Shown here: positions 1-9,811 of the stretch, piece by piece
Position numbering within the stretch: position 1 is the first letter of the stretch
Layout of the letters: every line of letters starts with the position of its first letter
Assembly (NCBI GenBank): GCA_000711775.1
Contig: ARYC01000708.1
Span: forward strand, 101,063-165,062
Direction: 5' to 3'
Source: Oxytricha trifallax
Taxonomy: Eukaryota > Ciliophora > Spirotrichea > Sporadotrichida > Oxytrichidae
Length of the DNA stretch: 64,000 bases
The notes under the pieces: model-generated
The model's input: only the letters and a program-made list of their open reading frames with translations
What the model was told of the DNA's origin: nothing
Database searches by the model: none
Position numbers and translations under genes: made by a program

Positions 1-57
1 AGGCGGTGGCAAGAGTGCAGGAGCTGCTGCAGGTGCAAGCATGAGCCCTCCTTAATG
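1..57 (+). CDS. possible C-terminal tail of a Gly/Ala-rich protein, cut by the window edge
   Basis: Read from base 2, this stretch gives GGGKSAGAAAGASMSPPQ followed by TGA. It is much more GC-rich than the DNA after it, so it looks coding. An alternative is that it is an upstream exon of the next gene: splicing from the GT at base 31 to base 180 would also keep frame with the following ORF. Nothing identifies the protein. Confidence 0.3.
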
Positions 58-179
58 AAAACTTAAGGAAATTACAATATATTGATGCTTCTCTAGTTCC
101 TATTTCTTTTCCTTCATTAATGCATCAAATTGCTTATTTAAATTAACTTTTCTTCATTTTTTCATTAATTGTATAATGA

Positions 180-1277
180 GATAGAGAAAATTAGTTGAGG
201 CAAGTCAAGTAAAACATAGATTATGAGAGATCTTAAGGTTATAAAGATAGAGTTAAATTTATCTAAAATGAATTTTTCTAAGTATAGCAATTACTGGATA
301 GAATTGCACCTTTAAACAACGACACTTTAAATATCTAACAAAACTAAGATGATTCATTTAATCATACATTCTATAAAACCTAAAATTAACTCTAAAATAA
401 GATTCAATTGCCTAAAATAGTAGTGACTGAGGCTTCTAATGACATAGAGGAAGAAAAATCTATAAATTTAATAAAACCTAAAAAGCTTGAATTAAGAGAG
501 AAATACAGGAGATACCAAACCTTCATAGATTTAGAACTTCTGATAAAACTTTAAGATGTTAAATTAATTGCTTCAACTTTGGAAACTTTGACGATTATTG
601 GATAGACTATTGTATAAAATTGTAAAATCTAAACTATTATGGTCCTTGAATTCCTATAAATGTGCTTGCAAGACTATGAAACGCCAGTAATTTAAACTCT
701 TATCCTTACTCAATCAAAGAAAGTGTTAACTGAGATTGTTAAACTTGAGGTAAATTATAAATAGAGAAATTTGCTAGTTTAACAAATGGAATAAATTTCT
801 GTATTAATGATATAAAAACACTCTTAAAACCCAAGTAACTTGTTGATATAGGAGATATTTTTCTTATACTTCAAAAATCAAATATACTCTCAAATGCTTT
901 TGAATCTACTTATTAGTGACTCCTTTTATTAAAGAGAAATATAGCAATCTATTAAACTTATACTTTCAAGATAGAAATTGCTCTTGTTTACTCTATAGTA
1001 ACTTAAATTGTAGTAAAATTCAAGCGTTAATAGTAATTAACTGCAATACTTAATGAATAATTAAAACTAGAAATATCTGTATTAAGCGAATGCATTCATA
1101 TTTTAATGTTTGGATCATAAAAACAAGCAAATCAGAATGGAGGGTGTGAACCTAATCAAATAAATGTTTGAAGGAGTTGGGCAGGAAGTAATGGCACCCT
1201 GGTATAATAAAATTAAGAAATATGATGGAGGAAGCCTTTTCAACGATTTACTCAAGAATTATAGTTATAGATTATAA
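180..1277 (+). CDS. unknown helical protein, 5' end not found
   Basis: An open frame of about 365 codons runs to a TGA at 1275-1277 and contains dozens of TAA and TAG codons read as Gln. It has no in-frame ATG in its first 80 codons, so the start lies in an upstream exon or MDS. The middle is rich in Leu, Ile and Gln in a helical pattern, like ARM or HEAT repeats, but no family motif is recognised. The C-terminal part (RMEGVNLIKQMFEGVGQEV) is the most protein-like segment. Function unknown. Confidence 0.6.
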
Positions 1278-1391
1278 TGATTTAGATTTTGTATTTTTTT
1301 AAAAACATTTTAATATTTTATTGAGATTCTTTGGAATTTCTGATTTATGAATGACAAGCTATTTTAAATGAAAGTTAAACTTGAAATGTTT

Positions 1392-2152
1392 TCATCTTTT
1401 TTATTTCTAATGTTAAGTTTGTTTTATCTTTTATATTTCTTGTTCTGCTTTCCACCTGAGCTACTTCTCTTGCTCTAGTTGGACTTACAAAGAAGCCAAT
1501 TAATCTCTCGTGGTTGTTGTGGTCTTGACTGTGTTGTGACTCATATGAGATTAAGCTATAGATTTTGGACCAGTTGCATTTGATTGGGATCTTTGAGATG
1601 CTGCATGAGACTAAAGTGATTTGTTTAAGAATTTTAAACAAAACATAAGGGATTTTGATAATTTTACCTTAACTGAGACAACTGTTTTTGGGGTTAGAAC
1701 TGAGATCTTACTCACATTATCCAAATCATCATAGTCGTTATTAAACTTACAATAATCATAAGAATTCAATTATTATATATTAAATGGTTTATTATATTTA
1801 ATTTCTTCTTGTTGTTTAGCACTTGATCTCTAACTTTATCTGCTTTACTGCTGCATCTAATTACTTGCTAATGATTTACTTCTACCTATATTATATAAAT
1901 TATATTTACACCAACTGCATGAGATTACTTACTAGATTAGGAACTATTTGCTTGATTGAAATTATTAACAGCTGTGTTATAATTAGCAGGGTATGCCTTT
2001 CCATAAGTGTAGTTGCCATAGTAAGTATTCATGGTTTCATCCATTCTCTGCCCAGATGGCTAATCACCGAAACCATCAATGAGAGTCTTTTCTTCTCGCA
2101 TTACTCTGCGCACCCATTGTCTATCGTACTGCACAGCGTTATATCCTTTCAT
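1392..2152 (-). CDS. small unknown protein with a basic, Gln-rich coiled tail
   Basis: Starts MKGYNAVQYDRQWVRRVM at 2152 and ends at TGA 1392-1394. Two short GT-AG introns, one of 26 nt and one of 57 nt (1611-1667), give a spliced frame divisible by three and a protein of 225 residues. The middle is rich in Ser, Asn and Gln; the end is Thr-rich (KTTTTTRD) followed by a Glu/Lys/Gln coiled segment. The family is not recognised; composition would suit a ciliary or cytoskeletal protein, but that is a guess. The gene converges on the neighbour at 180-1277. Confidence 0.65.
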
Positions 2153-2642
2153 TTTATTTTATTTTTAAATTATTAATAATTTATATTGTCAGATTGCTAG
2201 TTACTAATGAATAATTTAATAATAATAATAATTAAAAATAAGAAAATTTTAACTTAAATTCTAAAATTATATGGGATTTTTCTTTAACTTTACTTAATTT
2301 AAAATAATGAATTGTGTTAATTTAATCTTTAAAATTAAAAGTTATATATTATCAAGTAAAACTATAACAAATAAATAAGGGAAAAATTAAAAAATTGCTT
2401 GATTTTTTTGTTTTATAAATATAATTAAAATATATTTTATTTCACTTTTAATACACTTACGTAATATAACAAAAGAAGTTAATAATAATGTGTTTAAGTT
2501 AAATATAACTGTATTACTAGTAATTAATAATAGTGAAATTAATGTGAGTGTTTATATTACTGGCTTTACTATGTGTTAAATCTAATAGTTATTTGTAATT
2601 TAGTTATTCAAATTTAATCAAATCGTAATTGATTGTTGCATA
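2153..2642. other. AT-rich spacer between two genes
   Basis: Very AT-rich sequence with no reading frame that looks coding on either strand and no clear inverted repeat. It separates the starts and stops of two minus-strand genes and is probably germline-limited spacer. Confidence 0.5.
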
Positions 2643-5600
2643 TCAGAATTTCATGGACTTCTGCTTGCTCATTTTGAATTATGGCTTGATTTCATCATAC
2701 ATAGTGCTGAGTTTTAGGAAATCATTCTCAATAATTGACTTCACATCATCCTATCCCAGCATCCTTTTATATAAATAGACCACTAAGTTCATCAGTGTGC
2801 TATTTTTGGATCTTTTCCCATCGTATTACTTAATCGGGACAGTATTTTAAATATGCATAGCTACATCCTTGTAGTTCTAAGATATAAATATTACATTCTT
2901 CTCTGATCTGTAATAAGTAGTGCTTTGCCCACCTCTCAGAAAGTTTCCGGTTTTTAGCTGATTTTGTAATTAATAAGAAGCATTTTACAGTTAAGATTAA
3001 ATTATCACATCAAGGGATCTGTGCTTTTACTCTGATAAGTTTAATTTTTAAGAGTTTAGTATATCACAATCTTAGGCATGGAAACGCTAATCAAATAACG
3101 GAGAACCTCCAGCTATATCTTGCTCTAATTGATCTAAAATTGCATCACCCATTTCCTTGTCTAGAGAAGAGTAAATTACTAGGTCAAATTTTTATTTAAG
3201 TTTCAGCAAAGCTTATATAGCTCCTCGCCTGATTGAAATAAAAAACTTCACTGAGATCCCATTCAAAACCCCAAAACCCCTTAATGAGTTTTATATGTGT
3301 CTTGATTGATTAGGGTAATGTTGGGGATTAGTGTTTCTTTTTTATTAGTTTCATTTTTGTTGTTAGATTCAATGTAATTTATTATTTTCATGGTTGAGAT
3401 CTTTAATATTTTATTTTTTAACATCACTGCATCTACATAAATGCTATGTAGAAATTATTTAACTACTCAAATTTTAATGATAGTACATTAATTGTTTTCT
3501 TTGCTTATATAATTAGAATAGCTAATTTTATGAAACCATCTTCTTTTAATTATAAGGAACTCCATTTTATTAAATGTTTTGGTACTAATTAAGAATAATT
3601 TCAGGTTAGTACTGGTACCAATTAGGTTTTGAAGCATTTTGGAACCTTTCCATTAAAACCTCATTAGTTTAAAACTAGGTACTAATTAAGTTTTGGTACT
3701 ATTAAATTGGTACCAATTAAAATTTAACTGATTTAGTACCAGTACTAATTTAATTTAAGCAAATTTAGTACTAATTTAATGGAATTTAATAGGTTAAAAT
3801 GGATATCCATCTCTGAAACTTGTTACAGTTTTTACAAAATTTCTCCATGTATCTTTACCAGGTTGACCTCCTATAAATTGCCCATATTTAATAGGCGTCT
3901 AAAATTTAAGTGACATTAGAAATAGAAAATTTTAAGATTGATCTCCATTTATTACAATTCTTAAACTAAAACATGACAAAACTAAATCTACCAAACACCT
4001 TAAAATGACTCATTTAATGCATATTTTTTATTTTAATATTACTTAAGTTGAAAAACTCTTTTATATTGAACAAAAAATGTTAATAAATAATGCAAGCTAA
4101 AAGAAATAAAAGTATTGTATCGAATTTGAATATACTTTATGATAAAAAATTCAAGCATATATGTGCATAAATGCCAAATTTTTTAAAAGATGTACTCATC
4201 TAATTTCATAAAAACGATCAGTTAATGTGATAACTTATAAAAATAATGTAAAGTAGAAATAAATGTAAGTCAAACTTATCTATTCTTAATAAAAATGCTA
4301 TAATATGTTTGTAAATATGATAACATACAAGTTGAGTATAAAGAAAATGACCATAAAATACTTTCATAATTTCATATCTAGAGTGAAAATGATACTTCCG
4401 AACAATAATAAACCCTAATCCCCAACATTACCCTCATCAATCAAAACACATATAAAACTCTTTAAGGGGTTTAGGGGTTTTGATTACTTTTTGTTTTAAT
4501 CATCAAGTCTTGGCTTGAATGCTAAGACTTCCTAATGTATACCAGAAGTTTATGTAGCTCACAAAAAACTATTGTTTGTCTATTTATTCTTGATTCAGTA
4601 GTGGATAAGTAGTCTTCAGAAGCGAAATTAGTATCAGTCTACATTGGCTAACTGTCGAATTAAATCGGATTTTCCATAAGTGCTTTTGAAACTTTACTTC
4701 TCTTGACACTAACTCCATTTTCCTTTAAATTCCTCAGCTATTACCATAATATTACAGTTGAGTCTATTTCTGAAATAAATTTCTGTTTTTATTGCTCTTT
4801 TCTAAACAAAAACTTGATGTTTTAATACTTAGAGTTATCACCAAATCTGGGAGTCCCTTCTTCCTTATCTTTTGAATCTTCTTTTAATAAATCATCCCTA
4901 TCTATCAGGAAAAAATCATCGTTTTAAGCCACACCATCATTATACAACATGCACATACTGTCAATTTTTTCAAGAAGTTAATCATCGTCTAACCCTAAAT
5001 TATGAAGATCCTTCTTGTCTATTGCCCTTGTGACATACGAGTCACTTTATGATTATCTTTTATGAGAATTAGAATTCTACTACTGTGCTAATGAGTCTGT
5101 TTTATTTACTATATGCTAAGATTGCATCTTATTTTTATCAAGAAAGAAATCATCAAGTTCATCTTAATTTTCTTAGCTTTCCTAATCTGATGAAAATTCC
5201 TCCTCTTCTATTTATTCTTCATTTATATCAATAAGTGGGATTCCACTCCCTAATTGTGTTATACAGTATATTTGAGATTTGTACTTAGTCAGTGTATGTG
5301 ATTTATGAGAGGCATTTAGGACAGAATCTAATCTAAGTTATTCTCCAGTAAAGGAGCTGTGCTTTAAATCATGTTCATTTTGGTTTTTAATGTCCTCAAA
5401 GGGATCAATTAAGGATTCCTGCATCAATTGTTTTACTGGATCTTTATCCTAGTTATTTTAAACTATTTGACAGAGCGTGTCAATCTCAGAGAACTGTTAA
5501 TTATTTTAAAGGAGCAAAACAGGCCTTTCTTGCTTGAAAGAGTTAGAGTATTTTCTAGATCTCCTTTTAACAGCACTTCCACCTTTTTCAAAGTCTCCTT

Positions 5601-5968
5601 AATCAGTTCCTCCAGAACCCGAAGCGGCTCCTCCTCCACTGCTTCCTGCTAATTACTACAGCTACAAGCCGATTCCTTAATTATTGCTCTATGGATTATT
5701 GACTGTTCTCATGAATAAGTCTGAATCCAAAGGATTGTTGACTTACGTGTCAAAATTCACATACTTGTTCATATCCAGAGGAACTAAATTTAGTCTTGAA
5801 CCAGCAATCGTGAATCTCTTTCTTTACTATGGTTACAATTCTGTCAATAAAACCTCTATAGATATTAATTTAGATATTTGAAATTAAGGAATGGCTTTTA
5901 CTTATATCTGAAAAAAATGTCCTTACTTTGACTAAATTTAGGGAGAGTAGGTGACTAGCAGTAATCAT
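2643..5968 (-). CDS. FCP1/NIF-like HAD domain protein, probably a pseudophosphatase
   Basis: Start ATG is at 5966-5968 and TGA at 2643-2645. Removing a 73 nt intron (5854-5926, GT-AG) and the inserted element with one ATT (3264-4485) leaves a frame divisible by three, 676 residues. The C-terminal third follows the FCP1/SCP phosphatase layout: SIRRGAIQALLKLKQKFDL matches the RPGL region, LDQRFHAQDC-like text matches the RLFRESC region, and LGQDDVKSII matches the terminal DDVR motif. The catalytic DxDxT position reads FCELHKLLV, so both aspartates are missing, and the later IIDNSP motif is FISQNY. Family members dephosphorylate the RNA polymerase II C-terminal domain or other proteins; this one is inferred to be inactive. 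A glycine-rich linker and an acidic segment precede the domain. Confidence 0.7.
3264..4482. mobile_element. non-autonomous TBE-like element acting as an IES
   Basis: The 1219 bp element is bounded by inverted repeats of about 72 bp that start CAAAACCCCAAAACCCC and is flanked by ATT on both sides (3261-3263 and 4483-4485), matching the ANT target of TBEs. The interior (about 3590-3890) holds GGTACTAATTAA-like repeats and a segment ending GGTTGACCTCCTATA that is also found near 61270-61300 in the full TBE of this window. No intact ORF is present. Excision to one ATT joins codons AAA AGT AAT to GGG ATC TCA in the host gene and keeps frame. Confidence 0.88.
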
Positions 5969-6079
5969 GCTCAGATTCTTCCGGTATTAGTTAGTTATTA
6001 AATTAACTTAAATAAAAATTTATTGATTAATTATTAATAATCTCCTAATATAATTTATGTGATAAAAGTAAAAAAAGTA

Positions 6080-6443
6080 TTAGCAATTCGAAATCTTCAT
6101 TATTTAGCCTTTAAAAATTCCGCTTTTCAATGATATGCTAATCATGACTCTTGAAGTTCTTCCCAGTATTTATTAAATGCTATAAAATATATGAGTTCAA
6201 TGATTTTAAGAAGACATTTTAAAAAACTATATGGATTTTAAAATAGTTTATTGGAGATTACATCAATAATTGAAACTCCATACATTTAGAGAAACAGTGA
6301 TTTGATAAAATATTAATAAATTCACTTACTCTTTACTTTTTCTTCGACTTTGATCTTGGGCGCTTCTACTCAGAGTGAGCTTTTTGAATCTGCAGTGTTT
6401 ATTAAGTCTAATTTATTTGCAAAAATTGTTAAGTATCTTCCAT
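6080..6443 (-). CDS. small unknown protein, 3' end uncertain
   Basis: Exon 1 (6330-6443) encodes MEDTQQFLQINQTQQTLQIQ and a basic tail ending SKKKQR, followed by a canonical GTAAGTG donor. A 54 nt intron (6276-6329) leads in phase into a frame reading QHLINTGKNFKSHDQHIIEK. That frame stays open into the neighbouring gene start, so either another intron follows or the end is near 6100. An alternative frame ends AFNKYWEELQES at a TGA near 6149. The length and fold are therefore uncertain; a small basic nuclear protein is possible. Confidence 0.45.
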
Positions 6444-7168
6444 TTTATTCTAAAGTGAAGAAGGATTATTACTCGAAAGTTTATAAATAAAATTTGTAAA
6501 TGACAAATAAAATACGCATACATCCAACTGAGCTATATTTATTTATCTTCCTTCTTTTTTTATTAAAAAATTTACTGTGAATATTAATTTATTTATTCTA
6601 ACAAAATATTACATAGCAGGAAGATATTTCCAATTTAATACAGAGTAATTTATGATTCTAATATAAACTATTTTATTTTTCGTTAGATAGTCTAGCATTT
6701 TAATTTTTAAAATAAATTTCTAATGATCACGAAGATAATTTAATATTTTTATGAAAATATGTAATATAAAAAATAAAGCATAGGCAACTTTATCATGATT
6801 AAAAGTTTTTGTATCTTATTCATAGTTATTTATAATTAAATTATCTTTTAATGTTCTTTTAATTAATTTTTTAAAATTTTTTTTATGAATTGCAATAATT
6901 ATTTACAAAATCAAATCTATTCTAATAATCTAATATTTCATCATTTATTGTATGATAAATTTCCTATTTATTATTAATAAAATCATGTATGATTCATGAT
7001 ATAGAAGCAGATTTGCAAAATTTTATTTAATTTATCTATTTCTTTATAAATATTTTGCTTAAAACATGGTGGATCAAAACCCATTTTTTTATTAGTATAT
7101 TAATCCTATTTTTATGACTTTCTATTTTTAATCATAAATTAATTTTTTCATTTTTATTACAAATCAAT
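6444..7168. other. AT-rich spacer without visible genes
   Basis: Extremely AT-rich, with stops or Gln-codon runs in all frames and no conserved coding segment. It separates two divergent genes and probably contains the germline-limited DNA between two nanochromosome precursors. Confidence 0.5.
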
Positions 7169-8536
7169 ATGACTTTCTTATATATTTATAAGTTTTAGAT
7201 TCAACTCGTAAGTTTATTATAATATCATGGAAGGATTGACATAATAATTCCCTTAAACTTACTTTAAATTGTGAAATAACTTATAATTCCTACTTTAGCA
7301 AGTTTAATTGAACAGTTCAGAAGTGGAAACGTAGGTGTATTCGAAGAAGCCCCAGTTGTTTAACAGCAACCACTTCCTCAGGCTTACAATCAAGGATATA
7401 ACTAAAACTAATAATTCAGTAAAAATTTAAATGTTTTCCAAGATTAAGAAAATAATCACATAGTTATTAATTATACATTTATTTACATAGTATTTTAACC
7501 ACACTCTATCTCTAACAGTTATATTATTGGGATAGAGTGTGATATAGTGTGAAAATAATTAATAATTCATTTTATGTTATAAAAATTACATTTATTTATT
7601 TAAAACAGCATTAAAATTTTATTTATAATCAAGTAAATTTCTTACATACTTGAATTAAATTATTAATAATGATATAATTTTAAAACTTTAACAAAATAGA
7701 AGAATATATTAAGTTTTTAAGATTAATAAAAATTCATTAAAATCTTAATGCTGTTTTAAATAAATAAATGTAATTTTTATAACATAAAATGAATTATTAA
7801 TTATTTTCACACTATATCACACTCTATCCCAATAATATAACTGTTAGAGATAGAGTGTGGTTAAAATACTATGTAAATAAATGTATAATTAATAACTATA
7901 TTTAAATAGGTGATTATTTTCTAAATCTTGGAAAATATTTAAATTTTTAATGATTCTAGTAGCAGCAGTAGTGGGGAGGAGCTTAGAACAATCCCAATTA
8001 AAGCTATAACGGAGGCAATGGCTATGATCAAGATTATAATAATCAGCAATTTCAGTAAGTTTATATTAATTTAGTGAAATACTTATAGAGGATATAACTA
8101 GCATTAAGATACTGGTATGGGAGGCGGCTTCTAGCAATAAAATCCTAATTTCAATCACGCAAACACTTTGTATCAACCTCAAACTAACAATCAATTTTCT
8201 CCTCCTGTAAGACAGCCAACGCTTGCTTCTCAGCAGTCAGCCCCAGTTTAACTTTTCGGACCCAATACCTTTCCAAATGGATTCCCAGATATGACTTCTG
8301 GAGTGGCTAGTAGCTTTAGAGACATCATGAGCTTCAGGAAAATGGAGCCTCCTCATCTTGAAGTATGCGAACCTCAAATAAAAGGAGGTGCCGCTGGAAA
8401 GCATCATGTATACAAAGTACAAGGAAGTGACAGTTAAGGGATATTAGAAATTTATAGAAGATTTAGAAATTTCTATGAACTCAGAGATATCCTATTCTCA
8501 AGGTTTAGTTTAAATATATCTACTTTTATTGGATGA
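7169..8536 (+). CDS. PX-domain (sorting-nexin-like) protein, PX domain truncated
   Basis: The frame from ATG 7169 runs through SLIEQFRSGNVGVFEEAP, a Gln/Asn/Gly-rich region, and a C-terminal HHVYKVQGSDSQGILEIYRR. Removing the IES 7418-7956 (pointer ATTC) and a 34 nt intron starting GTAAGTTT near 8056 leaves a length divisible by three (264 residues). The end matches the first half of a phosphoinositide-binding PX domain: VYKV strand, then RRFRNFYELRDILFSRF in place of the RRYSDF helix. The frame then hits TGA at 8534-8536, before the PPK loop and last helices. The start is uncertain because the first 45 residues look weakly coding. Family members bind PI3P on endosomes; a complete domain would need another MDS. 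Confidence 0.65.
7418..7956. other. IES containing a long inverted repeat, pointer ATTC
   Basis: ATTC occurs at 7414-7417 and 7953-7956. Joining at this pointer links the codons TAA TTC to TAG TAG CAG and keeps the Q-rich frame. Inside, arms of about 180 bp (from about 7420 and back to about 7950) are inverted copies around a loop of about 145 bp (7600-7745), with AAAATTTAAATG at each outer edge next to TA. It resembles a foldback MITE captured as an IES. Confidence 0.8.
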
Positions 8537-8595
8537 AAAATTTCTAAATTCAGAATTGATCTAGACTTTATTATTATATTGTATATTAAATCAAA

Positions 8596-9552
8596 ATGCC
8601 TTTAATTTAAATGGTTGGAATTCCTTGCTCAGGTAAGACTACTAGAGCAAATTAAATAGCTAAATATGTCCAAGAAGTATTGGGATTAGAAGTGCAAGTT
8701 ATAAATGAAGAATTACTAGGATTAAATAAACTAGAATACTATTGTGACCCTACTCAAGAGAAAATTCTTAGAGGCTCTCTCAGATCAAATGTTGAAAAGT
8801 TTTTAGATTCAAAGCGTGTAGTCATCTTAGACTCAATGAACTATATTAAGGGTTTTAGATATGAACTTTACTGCTTGGCTAGAAATGCAATGACAAACTT
8901 AATGATTGTTTTTTGTGATACAGAGAGGGAAATAGCTGAAAAATTATGCGACGAGGGAGCTTATGAAAATGCATTTCCAAAGGAACTGTTTACTGATTAT
9001 GCAGGAAGGTTGGAGCGACCTATTCCCTCAAATAGATGGGATAGTCCACTGTTCCATCTGAGATTTGATGAGGAAACTCCAGTTGAAGATATAGCCAAAG
9101 TAATAGTAGATGGGAAAAAGCCAAGAGATCCTGTTTCTACTAAGCCAGTAATTTAAATGATTTCTTTAAAATTTGTTTATAGGATCACATGTTTGATACA
9201 AATTTTATATATGAACTTGATAAAGCCTGCTAAGATGTAATAAATTACATAATTCAGAAACAGTCTGAATACAACCCTGGTGACTTTATCGTTATTCCAA
9301 ATTGCAAGTTAAAGATATCTTTTAAAAATACAATCTTCTTCATTTCATAAATCTTGTATTTTCTTGTTGGCTGATTTGAAATACAAGGCCCTTAACTATA
9401 AATACTATAAAATGATGAGAATTATATCGCCAGTTGAGATTAAAAAGTTTAAGAAAGACTTTTTAAATTTGAGCAAGTTACACCCTCCTAAAAGCAAGGA
9501 CAAATTTGGTGATGCTTTTTTGGAATTCATTAATGGATAAATAACAGATTGA
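8596..9552 (+). CDS. KTI12: KTI12-like P-loop protein, Elongator regulator
   Basis: MPLIQMVGIPCSGKTTRANQ opens the protein and includes the Walker A motif GIPCSGKTT at residues 8-16. Downstream come DSMNYIKGFRYELYCLAR, a signature of the KTI12/PSTK ATPase family, and RWDSPLFHLRFDEETP. A 35 nt intron (GTAATT...TATAG, near 9145-9179) and a 79 bp IES (9309-9387) must be removed; the result is 280 residues ending GDAFLEFINGQITD before TGA 9550-9552. KTI12 binds the Elongator complex and tRNA and is needed for wobble-uridine modification. The length fits the family and the call is secure. Confidence 0.9.
9309..9387. other. 79 bp IES in KTI12, pointer CAAG
   Basis: CAAG at 9305-9308 and 9384-9387 flanks an AT-rich segment with TGA in the host frame. 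Collapsing to one CAAG joins AAT TGC AAG to GCC CTT AAC in frame, and the total coding length becomes a multiple of three. The segment does not start with GT and end with AG at any equivalent position of the repeat, so an intron is unlikely. Confidence 0.8.
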
Positions 9553-9811
9553 ACAATTTAACGTAAGGAAATACCAATCTTTGGAAAATGTAAGAAATTA
9601 TTGATAAAAAGTAATTAATTTCCTCAAACGTAAATTTTATTAATTCATATTATTAACACATGTTATATAGATAAATATTTATTATAAATGTTACACAAGT
9701 TAACGATTTATCAAATTTGAATAATGCATAGCTTAAAGTGCATTCGAATTAAAGTTATATAACAAGACAAATTTTAAGTGAATTTCTTATAAAAATATAT
9801 AATTTGGCTAA

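Noticed and set aside
3264-3280. C4A4 repeats as true chromosome ends or telomere addition sites
   Set aside because: They sit at the tips of paired inverted repeats with ATT flanks, so they are transposon ends, not telomeres.
9309-9387. Ordinary intron in KTI12
   Set aside because: No GT-AG boundary consistent with the CAAG repeat keeps the frame; a pointer junction does.
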